A stretch of 64,000 bases of DNA from Massilia sp. Root418 (GCF_001425265.1 NZ_LMEC01000020.1:62001-126000), one strand, 5' to 3'; positions 17,060-26,145 are shown, numbered from the stretch's first letter. A program made the numbers and translations. Notes: generated by a model from the sequence alone, not told the origin.

Positions 17060-17593
17060 TCAAAACAGCGGCCGCACCACGGCCAGCACATCGCGCTCGG
17101 CCACCAGCCCACACAGGCGGTAGCGCGAATCGAAGCTGTCAGCATCCACACCCTGCATGTACAGATAGCCGGCCGGGATCACCGTCGCGGCGATGGGTTC
17201 GAGCGCCAGGCGCGACACCACGGCGTAGCGCTTGGCCAGCCCGGCGTCGACGCCATTGACCAGTACCGCGCGCCCGCGCACCTCGATGCGGTCCCCGGCC
17301 ACGCCGGCAACGCGCTTGAAGAAGGGCTGTCCACGCAGGCCCGGCACGTGGCGCACGGCCTCGCCCCGGAACGAGAAGATCACGTAGTCGCCCTTGGCCA
17401 CGCCGAGCGCGCTGTAGTCCACCACGGCCACCAGGTACGGCAGGCTGGGCGTGACGTTGAACAGAATGGGCAGGCGCGGGACGGGATCGACCAGCACCCG
17501 CACACACGCCAGCAGCCACACCGCCGCCAACAGCGCGTAGCACGGCCAGTCGGCGCGCATCCGGCGCAGCTGCCGCGTCAGGCACGCCTTCAT
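17060..17593 (-). CDS. S26-family signal peptidase of the conjugation system (TraF/TrhF type)
   Basis: A 177-aa protein with one N-terminal membrane helix (about residues 18-36) and a periplasmic S26 fold. NVTPSLPYLV carries the candidate nucleophile Ser50 (family pattern S-x-P), and FFKRVAGVAGDRIEV carries general-base Lys93. The later VDADSFDSRYRLCGLV matches the closing SxDSRxxG block. In H-type and RP4-type transfer systems such peptidases process or cyclise pilin, so TraA encoded ~7 kb upstream is the likely substrate (inference). It lies between trbI and traW with four-base overlap to trbI. Confidence 0.88.
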   Translation of the reverse strand: MKACLTRQLRRMRADWPCYALLAAVWLLACVRVLVDPVPRLPILFNVTPSLPYLVAVVDYSALGVAKGDYVIFSFRGEAVRHVPGLRGQPFFKRVAGVAGDRIEVRGRAVLVNGVDAGLAKRYAVVSRLALEPIAATVIPAGYLYMQGVDADSFDSRYRLCGLVAERDVLAVVRPLF

Positions 17594-17943
17594 GGCCGCA
17601 CCCGCTGGCGCAGGAGCGGCGTCAGGTCGGCTACGCCTGCCGGCAGCGCCGCGACGGCAGAACGGTCCACCACCAGGCAGGCGCAGTCGCGCTGCAGTTC
17701 AGCCAGGCGGGCCGGATAGGCCGCGACAAACCGGTCGGCGGCGGCCAGCGCCTTGTCGCGCGCCGGCGCGTCGGTGCTGGACGAGATGGCCCGCAGATGG
17801 CGCGTCTGCTCCTCCCGGTATACCTGCCAAGCGTCGACCACGCCGACCACCGGGATGGGCTTGACCAGCCAGTAGTGGTAGCCGGCCAGCGCGGCGGCGT
17901 TAAGCAGCACGGCGGCCAAGAAGCTTGCCAATACCGGTTTCAT
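17590..17943 (-). CDS. trbI: F-type conjugation protein TrbI
   Basis: 117 aa with one N-terminal membrane helix (about residues 5-25), then a small periplasmic helical domain beginning VVGVVDAWQVYREEQ, the usual TrbI F-type motif. It ends with CLVVDRSAVAALPAGVADLT. TrbI is an inner-membrane protein that affects pilus retraction and length. Four-base overlaps with traC upstream and the S26 gene downstream show tight coupling. The position traC-trbI-peptidase-traW matches F-like clusters. Confidence 0.85.
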   Translation of the reverse strand: MKPVLASFLAAVLLNAAALAGYHYWLVKPIPVVGVVDAWQVYREEQTRHLRAISSSTDAPARDKALAAADRFVAAYPARLAELQRDCACLVVDRSAVAALPAGVADLTPLLRQRVRP

Positions 17944-20501
17944 GCGCGCCCCCGTTCGGCCAGGATGCGCGTGATCGCCTCATCGATGCTGTAGCCCTGC
18001 GCGCGCAGGGCGTCGATCGGCTTGTTGTCCTCCAGCTTGTTGGAAAACAGCAAATGGGTGGCGGGGTCGAGCACCAGGCGCGCCACGCCCTCGCCGACCG
18101 GCGACGAGACGTACATTTCCGCGTAGGCGCCGGCCTCGGTGCGCAGGGAGTTCAGCAGCCGTTTCTTGGCCGCGTCCATCAGCAAGCGCCCCTTGCGGTC
18201 CAGCAGTTCAATCGACTCGGGTTTCTGGCGCAGCAGGAACACCCAGTCCGAGCAGTTGAACGCCGCTTCCATCTGCGCCGAGCCGTAATAGTCGTCCGCG
18301 CCCTGGGTGGCGGTCACCAGCGCGCCGCCGTACTTGCGCGCCCGGCGCGCCGCCTCCTCGACCACGGCCGCTTTCAGCGGATCGTCGCTGCCGATCTCGC
18401 CCAGCTGTTGCTTCAGTTCATCCATGACGAGCAGCTTCTTGCGGTTGCGCGTCAAATACATTTCCCCCGTGATCTGGTACATCATGAGGATGTTGACCAC
18501 CGCGTGCAGGTCGGGGCGGCGCTTCAATTCTTCGTTCTCGATCACGACGAAGTCGTTGGTAAAATCAACGTTGTTCTTGCCCTCGAAGAAGCGGGCGTAC
18601 TGGCCGTCCTTCGAGTAGGGATTGAGCATGATCGCGAGATCCCGGATGCGCTGGTCGTCGCGGATGCCCAGATCGGGGATCGCGCCGCTCTTGAACGCGT
18701 CGCGCATGGCCGTCATCGTCATGTCGCGCCCGTATTTTTGCCACTGGCGCAGCAGTACCGCCGAGATCGCCTTATACTGCACCTCCTCAAGCCGGCTTTG
18801 CATTGAACACATCTTGGCGATCGCCGGCACCAGCATGTCCATGTCATCGCAGATGTCGTTGATGGCCGAGAATGGATTGAGGTTGATGTCGCTGTGCGCG
18901 GTGAACTCGATGTAGGCGCCATCGGCCTTGCGGCACAGTTTTTCGAACGAACGGCCCAGGTCCATCATCCAGACCTTGGCGCCCACCGAACGGTACGACC
19001 ACGCCAGTTCGTTGAGGAAGACCGATTTGCCCGACCCGGGCGCGCCCACCACGGCGGCGTTGAAGTTGCCCAGGTCGTTGTCGAACAGGTCGAGCGTGGT
19101 CACCTGCCCGCGCCGCCCGGCCAGCACCAGCGTCGGCGTGCTCGTGCCGCGCCACTCCGCGATCAGGGGCGCCAGGTGGATCGCATTGGCCGTGGTCTTG
19201 CGCGTCACGCGGCGCATCTTGCGCAAGTCGCCGTGAAAGGCCGGCGAAAGCGTCATCGGCAGGCTGGCCAACAGGGCCTGGCGCTGCTTGAAGACGTCGG
19301 CGTTCAGTTCAAAACCGCTGGCGCGCCAGATGGCCCGCGCCGTTTCGCACGCCTGCGGCGCCTCGTCGGGTGAGGTAAAAATCGCCAATTGATGGTACAT
19401 CGACACCAGGCGACCGCCCGCGTCGGCCACGCTGGCGGCCGCCTTCCAGTCCTCGCGCTTTTGCTCGACGTCGGGCATGATGTCGGCCAGCTTGCTGCCG
19501 GCGTTCTGATTGGCGCGGAAATGGTTGGACGCAATGGCGCTGCGCGTCTCCGCGTGGTCCAGGATGTGCACCCCCATGGTCAGCAGAAACGGCGCACTGT
19601 ACTGCAGTGGCGGCTGCATCAGGTCGCCGATCAGGCTTCCCATGCGCCACAACGCGAAACGCTGCGGGAACGACTTGATCGACAGGAAACGCGCTTCCAG
19701 CGGCGCGCCGCCGGCCAGCTTGGACAGGCAGAGGCCTTCCGGGCCGGCATCCTGGATGGTGTCGAAGTCGACGATCTGGTCGCGAATCTCGCGCCCCTCG
19801 TCGTAGTGCAGGAGTGGCAGGTCGGTGCGCGCCATGCGGTCCGGGTTGGTGAACTGCGCGCACCAGTTGATGAGGCCGTCGGCGTCGCAATGCCGGTTCG
19901 GCAGCGAGGCCGAGGCCAGTGTCACCGACATCGAATCACGCAGCGCGCACAGCGTGCCCAGGCGCCGCTCGTCCGCGCCGTGGCCCGGCAAGGTCACCGA
20001 GACCAGCAGCCGGAAGTCGCGCATGGTGAAATGGTGGGCCGCACTGAGCGAGCGCATGGTGCCGGCCAGCAGGTGCTGCACGCGCTGGCGCGCCAGCGCG
20101 CGGTACAGGTTGCTGTTGCGCGCGGGACGGCCGTAGCGGCTGCCCTGTTCGTACTGGTCGACGTCCTCCACCCGCAGGTTGGCGTACTCGCGCAGGATGT
20201 TGCGCACGTGGGGCGCGCCGAACAGGTGGAACTGGATGCCGGTGCCCACCGGGCAGTTGATGTACAGGCTCACCAGCACTTCGACCATGCGTTCGTCCGC
20301 GCCGCACTGCGGCAGCACTTCCAGGACGAAACCCAGGCAACCGTTGCGGTTGACGAACAGCTGCACGTCGGGGATGTAGGCGCCATAGGGCAGCCAGGAG
20401 GCGAACTGCTCCGGGGGCGAATCGTTGCCGGCGCGTAGGCCGAGCCAGTCGAGGATGTGGCGCGGGCCGCGCTGGGCTGGCCCGTCTGCGATCTCAAGCA
20501 T
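17940..20501 (-). CDS. traC: F-type type IV secretion ATPase TraC (VirB4 family)
   Basis: An 853-aa VirB4-like ATPase. The TraC N-terminal domain is present (FASWLPYGAYIPDVQLFVN), with Walker A VVGAPGSGKSVF near residues 480-490 and Walker B KKLLVMDELKQQLG near 688-695. A late RKYGGALVTATQGADDYY block corresponds to the ATPase sensor region. TraC energises pilus assembly at the inner membrane. GGAGG precedes the start at 20501, and the stop overlaps trbI. Confidence 0.95.
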   Translation of the reverse strand: MLEIADGPAQRGPRHILDWLGLRAGNDSPPEQFASWLPYGAYIPDVQLFVNRNGCLGFVLEVLPQCGADERMVEVLVSLYINCPVGTGIQFHLFGAPHVRNILREYANLRVEDVDQYEQGSRYGRPARNSNLYRALARQRVQHLLAGTMRSLSAAHHFTMRDFRLLVSVTLPGHGADERRLGTLCALRDSMSVTLASASLPNRHCDADGLINWCAQFTNPDRMARTDLPLLHYDEGREIRDQIVDFDTIQDAGPEGLCLSKLAGGAPLEARFLSIKSFPQRFALWRMGSLIGDLMQPPLQYSAPFLLTMGVHILDHAETRSAIASNHFRANQNAGSKLADIMPDVEQKREDWKAAASVADAGGRLVSMYHQLAIFTSPDEAPQACETARAIWRASGFELNADVFKQRQALLASLPMTLSPAFHGDLRKMRRVTRKTTANAIHLAPLIAEWRGTSTPTLVLAGRRGQVTTLDLFDNDLGNFNAAVVGAPGSGKSVFLNELAWSYRSVGAKVWMMDLGRSFEKLCRKADGAYIEFTAHSDINLNPFSAINDICDDMDMLVPAIAKMCSMQSRLEEVQYKAISAVLLRQWQKYGRDMTMTAMRDAFKSGAIPDLGIRDDQRIRDLAIMLNPYSKDGQYARFFEGKNNVDFTNDFVVIENEELKRRPDLHAVVNILMMYQITGEMYLTRNRKKLLVMDELKQQLGEIGSDDPLKAAVVEEAARRARKYGGALVTATQGADDYYGSAQMEAAFNCSDWVFLLRQKPESIELLDRKGRLLMDAAKKRLLNSLRTEAGAYAEMYVSSPVGEGVARLVLDPATHLLFSNKLEDNKPIDALRAQGYSIDEAITRILAERGRA

Positions 20502-20519
20502 GATGTCCTCCCTGGCTTA

Positions 20520-21095
20520 CTATCGATGCGCCGGCGCGGCAGCAGGTGGTGCGGTTGCGGCGGCGTGCGTCACCTCGGCGCCGTCGCTGGCCGCCGCCGG
20601 CGTGGTGACCGCTTCCGTGTGGCCGGGCGGCCGCGATGGCGGCGGGCGCAGCGGCGCGTAGGCCTCGCGTGCAGCGCGCTGGGCATGCGCCACCTGCCAC
20701 TGGCCATCGTCGATCCGCACATAGACATAGGACTGGTCGACCAGATCGCGGTCGCTGTCCTCCCAGGCCTTGATCCACAGCCGCAGCACCCGCACCGGCG
20801 AGCGCAGGGCGACCGGCTCCAGCCCCTGCGGCGCGGCGCTCTGCAACGCCTGCGTCGCGAGCGGCCCGACCGATGCGCCCTCGGGGCGAGGTGCGCTATC
20901 GGGGCTTGCGGGAGAACGGTTGTAGTAGTTGGCGGACACCGAGGCGCAGTGCACGCCCTCCGGCGCCTGGCAGCTCAACTTGGGCGAGCCGTCCAGGCCC
21001 GACAGATTGCCGCAACCGGCCAGCGCCACTGGCGCCAGCAGGCCCAGCGCGCGCAGCTTGCGCGCCACGGTCTTGTTACTGTCGATGTGTTTCAT
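20520..21095 (-). CDS. traV: F-type outer-membrane lipoprotein TraV
   Basis: ATG at 21095 begins MKHIDSNKTVARKLRALG and a lipoprotein signal whose lipobox LAGC gives a mature N-terminal Cys near residue 28. The ~191-aa product continues GNLSGLDGSPKLSCQAPEGV, the TraV pattern with a second Cys pair, a Pro-rich middle and a short conserved RLWIKAWEDSDRDLVDQSYV block. TraV anchors the TraK ring to the outer membrane. It overlaps the end of dsbC by 20 bases and lies just upstream of traC. Confidence 0.9.
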   Translation of the reverse strand: MKHIDSNKTVARKLRALGLLAPVALAGCGNLSGLDGSPKLSCQAPEGVHCASVSANYYNRSPASPDSAPRPEGASVGPLATQALQSAAPQGLEPVALRSPVRVLRLWIKAWEDSDRDLVDQSYVYVRIDDGQWQVAHAQRAAREAYAPLRPPPSRPPGHTEAVTTPAAASDGAEVTHAAATAPPAAAPAHR

Positions 21096-21885
21096 GTGCG
21101 CTCCTTGCAAGGCTGTCGGCCTTGTCAGTCCCGCCGGCGGCGCGCGCCAATCCGGCTTCGATCTCGTCGCTGTCCAGTGCTCCGGCAACCCGCCTGCCGT
21201 CGGCGAATACCAGCGTGGGCGTGGCCTGCACGCCCAGCCGGGCCGCGAGCGCGAGATTGCGCTCCAAAGGGGTCTCGCATGGGGACGCGGGGTCCGCAGG
21301 CATCGCGCCATCGGCCATGGCGCGCGCGTACGCCGCGTCGCGGTCCGGGGCGCACCAGATCGCCTCGGGCAGTTGTCGTCCCTGGAAAGGCAACAGGTAG
21401 TGCAGGATGGTGACGTCGCGCAGGCGCCGCAATGTGGCGTCGAGCTGGCGGCAGTAGGCGCAGGCGGGATCGGTAAACACCAGCAGCCGCCGCGCACCGG
21501 TACCGCGCACCAGCGTGATGGCGTCCTCGGCCGGCAGCGCCAGCATGTCCACGGCGCCGTCCGATGCGCCTGCAACGGCCTTAGGGGCCGCCTGCCTGGC
21601 CATCCCGCCGGCCCTGCGGTACGCCGTCACATCCTGCATGCGGCGGGTGTCGAACAGGTGGCCGAACACCATGTAGCGCACATGCCCGCCCCTGACATAG
21701 GCGACGTTCTCACCCATCCACACCTCGTACAGGCCCGGAACCGGGGTCGGCGCCACGCGGTCGAAACGGGTCGCTGGATGGGCCTTGCGCAGGCTTGCCA
21801 GCAGCGCATCCTCGGCCCGGCCCGCCATGGCCGGCTGCAGCGCCGCCGCCAGCACGATCGGCAGCCACTTAATCGGTATTGTCAT
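21076..21885 (-). CDS. DsbC/DsbG-like disulfide isomerase of the transfer system
   Basis: 269 aa with a signal peptide (ending QPAMAG), a DsbC-like N-terminal dimerisation domain (about residues 25-90; GLYEVWMGENVAYV, then YMVFGHLFDTRR) and a thioredoxin fold. The active site is FTDPACAYCRQLD, CxxC near residues 142-145, and the cis-Pro loop is VQATPTLVFADGR. Such enzymes shuffle disulfides in the periplasm. The Cys-rich TraN, TraU, TraH and TraV from the same operon are obvious clients (inference). The start has AAGGAGG nearby. Confidence 0.92.
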   Translation of the reverse strand: MTIPIKWLPIVLAAALQPAMAGRAEDALLASLRKAHPATRFDRVAPTPVPGLYEVWMGENVAYVRGGHVRYMVFGHLFDTRRMQDVTAYRRAGGMARQAAPKAVAGASDGAVDMLALPAEDAITLVRGTGARRLLVFTDPACAYCRQLDATLRRLRDVTILHYLLPFQGRQLPEAIWCAPDRDAAYARAMADGAMPADPASPCETPLERNLALAARLGVQATPTLVFADGRRVAGALDSDEIEAGLARAAGGTDKADSLARSAHETHRQ

Positions 21886-23245
21886 CGCGCGCCTCCTTGT
21901 CCAGCCGTGGCAGCCGAATGCCCTTGGTCAGCACAATGTCCACCTGCCGCTTGGCGAAAACCTCAATGACCGGAAAGGTCTCCTCGGCCAGCTTGATGTA
22001 GTAGTTCGCCAGGTTGTCCAGCGCGCGGCCGACACCGCCCGCGACACCGCGCCGCATGCGTTCGTCCATGCCCTCAGGTCCGGTGGTGAGCGTGCCGAAC
22101 GGCGTTGCCGAGTACGTCGCGCCGCCTTGGGCAAAGCCCTGGCCGATGCCGCTGACGATGCCTGCGCGCAGCGCGTTGGCCAGCATCTGGCCCTGCATGG
22201 TCACCAGGCGCCCGCGCAACCCCAGCATGCCGTCCTCGCCGTGGACGTTGCCGTCGATCTTCACCTCCAGGGCGCGGCCGTCACGGCGCACACAGGACAG
22301 GTTCACCGTGCGCAGATAGGCGCGCGAGGCGCTGATGCTGCCGTAGCCGGAGGCGATGACGAAGCACTCCTTCACTTCGCCGCGATAGTGGTTCGGCAGG
22401 ACGGCGTTGTCCAGCAGCCGGATCAATACCGGCAGCGGGTTGGCCTGCGCCTGGCCGCCGGTCGGGGCAGCAATGCCGCTCAAGGTCTCGCCCCGGATGA
22501 AGCCGACCGGCAAATAGCTCTCCAGCATGCCGCCCTCGCCCTCCTTCTCCTCGGGCTCACTTTGCGTGTCCTTGGTACCGGCCTCGCCGTATGCCGCCTT
22601 TCCTGCTGTGGCGGCCGGCACCGCCAGAGTGACCCGCACCAGTACCGGTGGCGGTTCGGCCAACGCCGTCTGGGCGCCTGGTCCCATACCGATGGCCACG
22701 ACGGGCGCCACCGGTGAACCCGGCGGGAACCCCGGCATGTCCAGCGGAGGCATGGCAGGCCGTGGGGATGCGGCCGGCACGGGAGCTGGCGCCGGACCCG
22801 GGGATGCCGCGACGGGCGCCGGCACCTGCGGCGCCGCTGCCGCCGCGCCCGTCGAACCGCCCAGGCCTTGTTCCTGCTGGCGGCGTTCCAGGTCGGCCAG
22901 GCGCTGCATCAGCGATTGCTCGCCCGCCTTGCGGTCCAGGTTGAACCGGTCCTGCGCCTCCTTGTCCACTTTGTATTGCGCCAAGGTCTTGCCGGCCGTG
23001 CCCACCCACTGGTCGAGCGGGTCGACGCGCAGCGGCGTGACGCCCTCCTGTTCGGGCTTGATCACGACTTTTTCCTTGGTGCGGTCCGCGCGCGGCGCCG
23101 CCTTGCTCTTGTCGCTGCCTGCGAGCGTGAGCACCAACCAGAGCGTGCCAATGCCGCCGGCCACGATACCGGCCGCCATCAGATACTGCCGCTGCCGGGT
23201 ACTGAGGCGGCCGGTGGCGGTGCGCCATTTTTCACGCAGCTTCAT
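21869..23245 (-). CDS. traB: F-type inner-membrane scaffold TraB (VirB10 family)
   Basis: ATG at 23245 gives a 458-aa protein. It has a short basic cytoplasmic tail, one membrane helix (about residues 22-42) and a coiled-coil segment (about residues 80-120). A Pro/Ala-rich linker follows (about 125-200). The C-terminal VirB10 beta-barrel domain includes FIRGETLSGIAAPTGG, VLIRLLDNAVLPNHYRGEV and GRLVTMQGQMLANALRAG. TraB spans the envelope and links TraC/TraD to the TraK-TraV outer ring. The frame upstream of 23245 is open but lies inside traK; the start overlaps the traK stop by four bases. Confidence 0.93.
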   Translation of the reverse strand: MKLREKWRTATGRLSTRQRQYLMAAGIVAGGIGTLWLVLTLAGSDKSKAAPRADRTKEKVVIKPEQEGVTPLRVDPLDQWVGTAGKTLAQYKVDKEAQDRFNLDRKAGEQSLMQRLADLERRQQEQGLGGSTGAAAAAPQVPAPVAASPGPAPAPVPAASPRPAMPPLDMPGFPPGSPVAPVVAIGMGPGAQTALAEPPPVLVRVTLAVPAATAGKAAYGEAGTKDTQSEPEEKEGEGGMLESYLPVGFIRGETLSGIAAPTGGQAQANPLPVLIRLLDNAVLPNHYRGEVKECFVIASGYGSISASRAYLRTVNLSCVRRDGRALEVKIDGNVHGEDGMLGLRGRLVTMQGQMLANALRAGIVSGIGQGFAQGGATYSATPFGTLTTGPEGMDERMRRGVAGGVGRALDNLANYYIKLAEETFPVIEVFAKRQVDIVLTKGIRLPRLDKEARDDNTD

Positions 23246-24057
23246 GGCGTGTCCTCCTGTTGGCGGATCACATGCACCAGGGTGGTGGCGCCCGGCGGCA
23301 GGGTGTGCTGCTCGATGGCAACCGCCAGCACGCCATCTTGATCGAATTCCTGCTCGGCCAGCACCATGGTCGCCGCGCTCGTGTTGCGCAGCCGGTAGGT
23401 TTCCCCTTGCAGCGCCCGTCCTTCCTGGCGGCGAATCAGCCGGAACTCGGCCTCCCGCCACAGCGCTTGCGCCACATCGAACTGCTGGGCGCGCACGCCG
23501 TCCGCTGGCCGCCCCTGCGCCATCGATGCCAACATGGTTTTCAACGCGCGCACATGGCTGGTGGTTTGCGGGCGTGCAGCTTTGGCAGCGGGTTCGCCCG
23601 CTTCGCTGCGCCGGTCGCGCAAAACGAGGCTGTCGGCCGGCATCTGGGCGGGGCGCAGCAGCAGCGTGTAGGTCGCACGCGGCGACGACACGAACAGGCT
23701 GATCGGGCGCATCTGGCCGGCATGGCCGGTCGCGGCCGGGCGCACATAGATTTCGCCCTTGTCCAGGTCGCAGTTGAGGATGACGTCGCCGCGCGGGTTG
23801 ACGGCGGGCGCCGCCAATTGAGACGGGGCCAGCGGCGCGTTGCCTGCCGGCGGCGCACTGTCGCAGTTGCTGGTGGAATGGATGTTGCCCACCACGTTGA
23901 CGATGCGCTGCCCCTCCAGCCGGACGCGGGTCGGCGCATCGGCGGCAATCGCCGCCTCCATGGTTTCGCCGTCCCGCACTTCGCGCGGCTGCGCGGCACC
24001 GGCGCCGCCCGCCCAGCATGCCAATGCGAGCAGCACGGCCGGATGCTTACTGTTCAT
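23242..24057 (-). CDS. traK: F-type secretin-like protein TraK (VirB9 family)
   Basis: 271 aa with a signal peptide (ending GGAGAAQ). The TraK N-terminal start REVRDGETMEAAIAADAPTR and strand RVRLEGQRIVNVVG are visible, followed by GEIYVRPA and a C-terminal beta domain. TraK forms a periplasmic ring with TraB and TraV. An acidic, Asn/Asp-rich stretch with cysteines (STSNCDS and VILNCDLDKGE) may form one disulfide. The stop overlaps traB by four bases and the start overlaps traE by 11 bases. Confidence 0.92.
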   Translation of the reverse strand: MNSKHPAVLLALACWAGGAGAAQPREVRDGETMEAAIAADAPTRVRLEGQRIVNVVGNIHSTSNCDSAPPAGNAPLAPSQLAAPAVNPRGDVILNCDLDKGEIYVRPAATGHAGQMRPISLFVSSPRATYTLLLRPAQMPADSLVLRDRRSEAGEPAAKAARPQTTSHVRALKTMLASMAQGRPADGVRAQQFDVAQALWREAEFRLIRRQEGRALQGETYRLRNTSAATMVLAEQEFDQDGVLAVAIEQHTLPPGATTLVHVIRQQEDTP

Positions 24058-24610
24058 TGCCGACCCCCTTGAATGTTTTCAGATGGGTGCGTCCGCCGCG
24101 AAACTGGAAGCTTGCGCGGAAGCGCTTTTGCAGCAGCGACGTTTGCTGCCCATTGATGAGCGTGCGGAGCCGCCCTGTCATGAGCACCGTCTGCGTCTCC
24201 TCGTCGGGTTCGAGTTGCTGCAGCTGGAAATAGGTGGCGCCGTTTATCTTGCGCAGGCGTTCGGCCTCCAGCTCCATCTGCACCTTGAGCGCCTCATAGT
24301 CTTCCGGCGCCACGAAGGTCAGGAGAGCGTCCTTTTTCCAGCCGGCTGATGCGGGCGTCAGGTCCAGCATCAGCCAGGCGACATAGCCGCCCATCTGCTC
24401 CAGATAGGCGCTGCCAACACGCTCGCCGGACACCCAGAAGGATTTAGTCACGTGCGGCGGCGTCACCACCACGCGCTGCGCGCCCACCAGCGAATACGTG
24501 ATCAGGAGCGTGACCAAGAGGCACAGGCACAGCACGCCCAAGGCGAGTCGATGGACGCGGATACGCGCGCGCAGGTCGCGCAGATCGTCCTGGTACCGGG
24601 TGTTGTCCAT
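24047..24610 (-). CDS. traE: F-type pilus assembly protein TraE (VirB5-position inner-membrane protein)
   Basis: 187 aa with one membrane helix (about residues 22-44, LALGVLCLCLLVTLLITYSL). The TraE periplasmic domain follows: VVVTPPHVTKSFWVSGERV, SAYLEQMGGYVAWLMLDLTP and VLMTGRLRTLINGQQ. This is a full-length match to the family, which is essential for pilus assembly. AAGGAGGG precedes ATG 24610. The gene lies between traL and traK as in F. Confidence 0.94.
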   Translation of the reverse strand: MDNTRYQDDLRDLRARIRVHRLALGVLCLCLLVTLLITYSLVGAQRVVVTPPHVTKSFWVSGERVGSAYLEQMGGYVAWLMLDLTPASAGWKKDALLTFVAPEDYEALKVQMELEAERLRKINGATYFQLQQLEPDEETQTVLMTGRLRTLINGQQTSLLQKRFRASFQFRGGRTHLKTFKGVGNEQ

Positions 24611-24619
24611 GTTCCCTCC

Positions 24620-24919
24620 TTAGCCCACCATGCGCCGGATGTGCGACGGCGGCGTGGCGCGCATCGAACTCACGGGATTGGTGGGCAGATACCAATACAG
24701 CCAATGCAAGGCATAGGCCGCATGCTTGTCGGCCTTGGTGCGCGCCATCAGGCGGGCAAAATACAGGCCAATGGCGCTGGCCAAGGCAAAGCCCCATAGC
24801 GTGTTGGCCAGGTAGCCGACGAACAGCATGAACAGGACGGGCGCCGCCACATCGACGTCCCACAAGCCAATCTTCCATTGATCGTCCAAGCGGCGTGGAA
24901 TGTAGGTATCGGCAAGCAT
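24620..24919 (-). CDS. traL: F-type pilus assembly protein TraL
   Basis: 99 aa with the family opening YIPRRLDDQWKIGLWDVD and two short membrane segments (about residues 24-60, including VLFMLFVGYLANTLWGFALA). A C-terminal HWLYWYLPT block, shared by TraL proteins, precedes a basic tail. TraL is a small inner-membrane component needed for pilus assembly. It lies between traA and traE with GGAGG before the start. Confidence 0.93.
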   Translation of the reverse strand: MLADTYIPRRLDDQWKIGLWDVDVAAPVLFMLFVGYLANTLWGFALASAIGLYFARLMARTKADKHAAYALHWLYWYLPTNPVSSMRATPPSHIRRMVG

Positions 24920-24937
24920 CCCGTCCTCCCTGCCCCG

Positions 24938-25297
24938 TTAAATGACCGCGCCCATGATGGCGCCCGCAATGACGAGGCCTACCGCGGCGAAAATTGCCAG
25001 ACCGATATAGAACAGCACCGGTCCGAAGTTGCGTAGCGCCGCCAGCGAGATCAGCGCCACGACGAAGCCGATGAAGCCGACCATCGCCTTGATGCCCGGT
25101 GCCAGATCGGCCATTTGCGCCAACGCGGACACCAGCGGTCCAGTCAGGCCGGAAAACGCGACCAGATCGATCGCCTGGCCCGGCGTTGCAACCAGCAGGC
25201 CCAGCAACATCAGTGTCACTAGCGCGGCGGCACTCATGCCTTTGCGCGGCAGGCGCCAGGATGTGGGCAGCGGTGCCCACGAGCTCAACATATTCAT
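24938..25297 (-). CDS. traA: Conjugative pilin precursor TraA
   Basis: 119 aa with a long basic/hydrophobic leader and a probable cleavage near TPGQA-IDL (about residue 43). The mature pilin of about 76 residues has two hydrophobic helices (GIKAMVGFIGFVVALISLAA and VLFYIGLAIFAAVGLVIAGA) joined by a short loop, as expected for F-type pilin. It lies immediately upstream of traL with a strong AAGGAGG site five bases before ATG. The neighbouring S26 peptidase may process it. Confidence 0.88.
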   Translation of the reverse strand: MNMLSSWAPLPTSWRLPRKGMSAAALVTLMLLGLLVATPGQAIDLVAFSGLTGPLVSALAQMADLAPGIKAMVGFIGFVVALISLAALRNFGPVLFYIGLAIFAAVGLVIAGAIMGAVI

Positions 25298-25497
25298 TCA
25301 GTCCTCCTTGAAATTTACATTCGACGCGCTCTTTGATGCGGCGCCATGCGCGTCCCTTGGCAGCCGGCTTGGCCCAGGCGGTCCTCGTACCATGGCCCTG
25401 CGGCGTTGGCGTCCGCGCGCGAAGCGCCTGCCGCGAGGCCGCGTCCAGGGCCTGCGAAGCGCATTCGGCCACTTTGTGCTGAGTACATGTGCTGTGG

Positions 25498-26145
25498 TCA
25501 TGGCCGGGCCTCCGGGGCGGGATGCCACATGACTTCGGCGCGGCGGTTGGCCTGGCGTCCGATGCTGGTGCGGTTATCCCCCACGTAGCAGCACGCGCCG
25601 CGCCCTTCCCATGACAGGCGCCCGGGCGCCACACCCAGCTGGTCACGCAAGTGGTCGGCAACGACGCGCGCCCGGCTCCACGCGAGGCGGTGATTGATCG
25701 CATCGCTGCCGGTGCTGTCCGTCCGCCCGGCGATGGCGATCCGGCCGGCCTCGCGCATCACCCCGGATAGATGGGACAACGCCCTCGCCTCGCCGGGACC
25801 AAACGCCGCGGAACCACTTGGGAACTGGATCACCAGCGTGTCGGGCACGGCTGCAGGCGTCCCGGTGAATGAAGTAGCCGCCTCGGTGCCCGCATGGGCT
25901 GTCGGGCCCGTCGACTCGGATGGCGTCTTGAGCGTCACCGATGGGCACGCCGGGTCAAGACATAGCGCGAAATAGCTGCCTTGGGATTGACCGAGCTGTG
26001 CGATGCGATTGCGCGTCGCCGAATGCTCTACGCGCGCAGGCATGGTGGTGGGATACGTCACCGCGCCTGCGCAGCCGGCAAGCAGCATTGGCCCGCTTGT
26101 TGCGGCGGCGATGAGCGCCGACACCAGCATAATGCGGCGCATCAT
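25498..26145 (-). CDS. OmpA-family lipoprotein with peptidoglycan-binding domain
   Basis: ATG at 26145 is preferred because it begins a lipoprotein signal with lipobox LLAGC. The ~215-aa product has a variable middle and a C-terminal OmpA domain. TLVIQFPSGSAAFGPGEA opens it, IAIAGRTDSTGSDAINHRLAWSRA is the peptidoglycan-contact segment, and NRRAEV closes it. OmpA-domain proteins tie the outer membrane to peptidoglycan; here it may anchor the mating channel. The start overlaps the lytic transglycosylase stop by four bases, so the two genes are coupled. A further open frame upstream of 26145 lies inside the neighbour and is ignored. Confidence 0.85.
   Translation of the reverse strand: MMRRIMLVSALIAAATSGPMLLAGCAGAVTYPTTMPARVEHSATRNRIAQLGQSQGSYFALCLDPACPSVTLKTPSESTGPTAHAGTEAATSFTGTPAAVPDTLVIQFPSGSAAFGPGEARALSHLSGVMREAGRIAIAGRTDSTGSDAINHRLAWSRARVVADHLRDQLGVAPGRLSWEGRGACCYVGDNRTSIGRQANRRAEVMWHPAPEARP

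Noticed and set aside
19389-20438. 349-codon plus-strand frame opposite traC
   Set aside because: A shadow of the traC gene; no start signal and biased composition.
25298-25497. Small Arg-rich or Gly/Ala-rich frames between the OmpA-like gene and traA
   Set aside because: All are short, mutually overlapping and without a good start; the stretch is more likely the traA leader.
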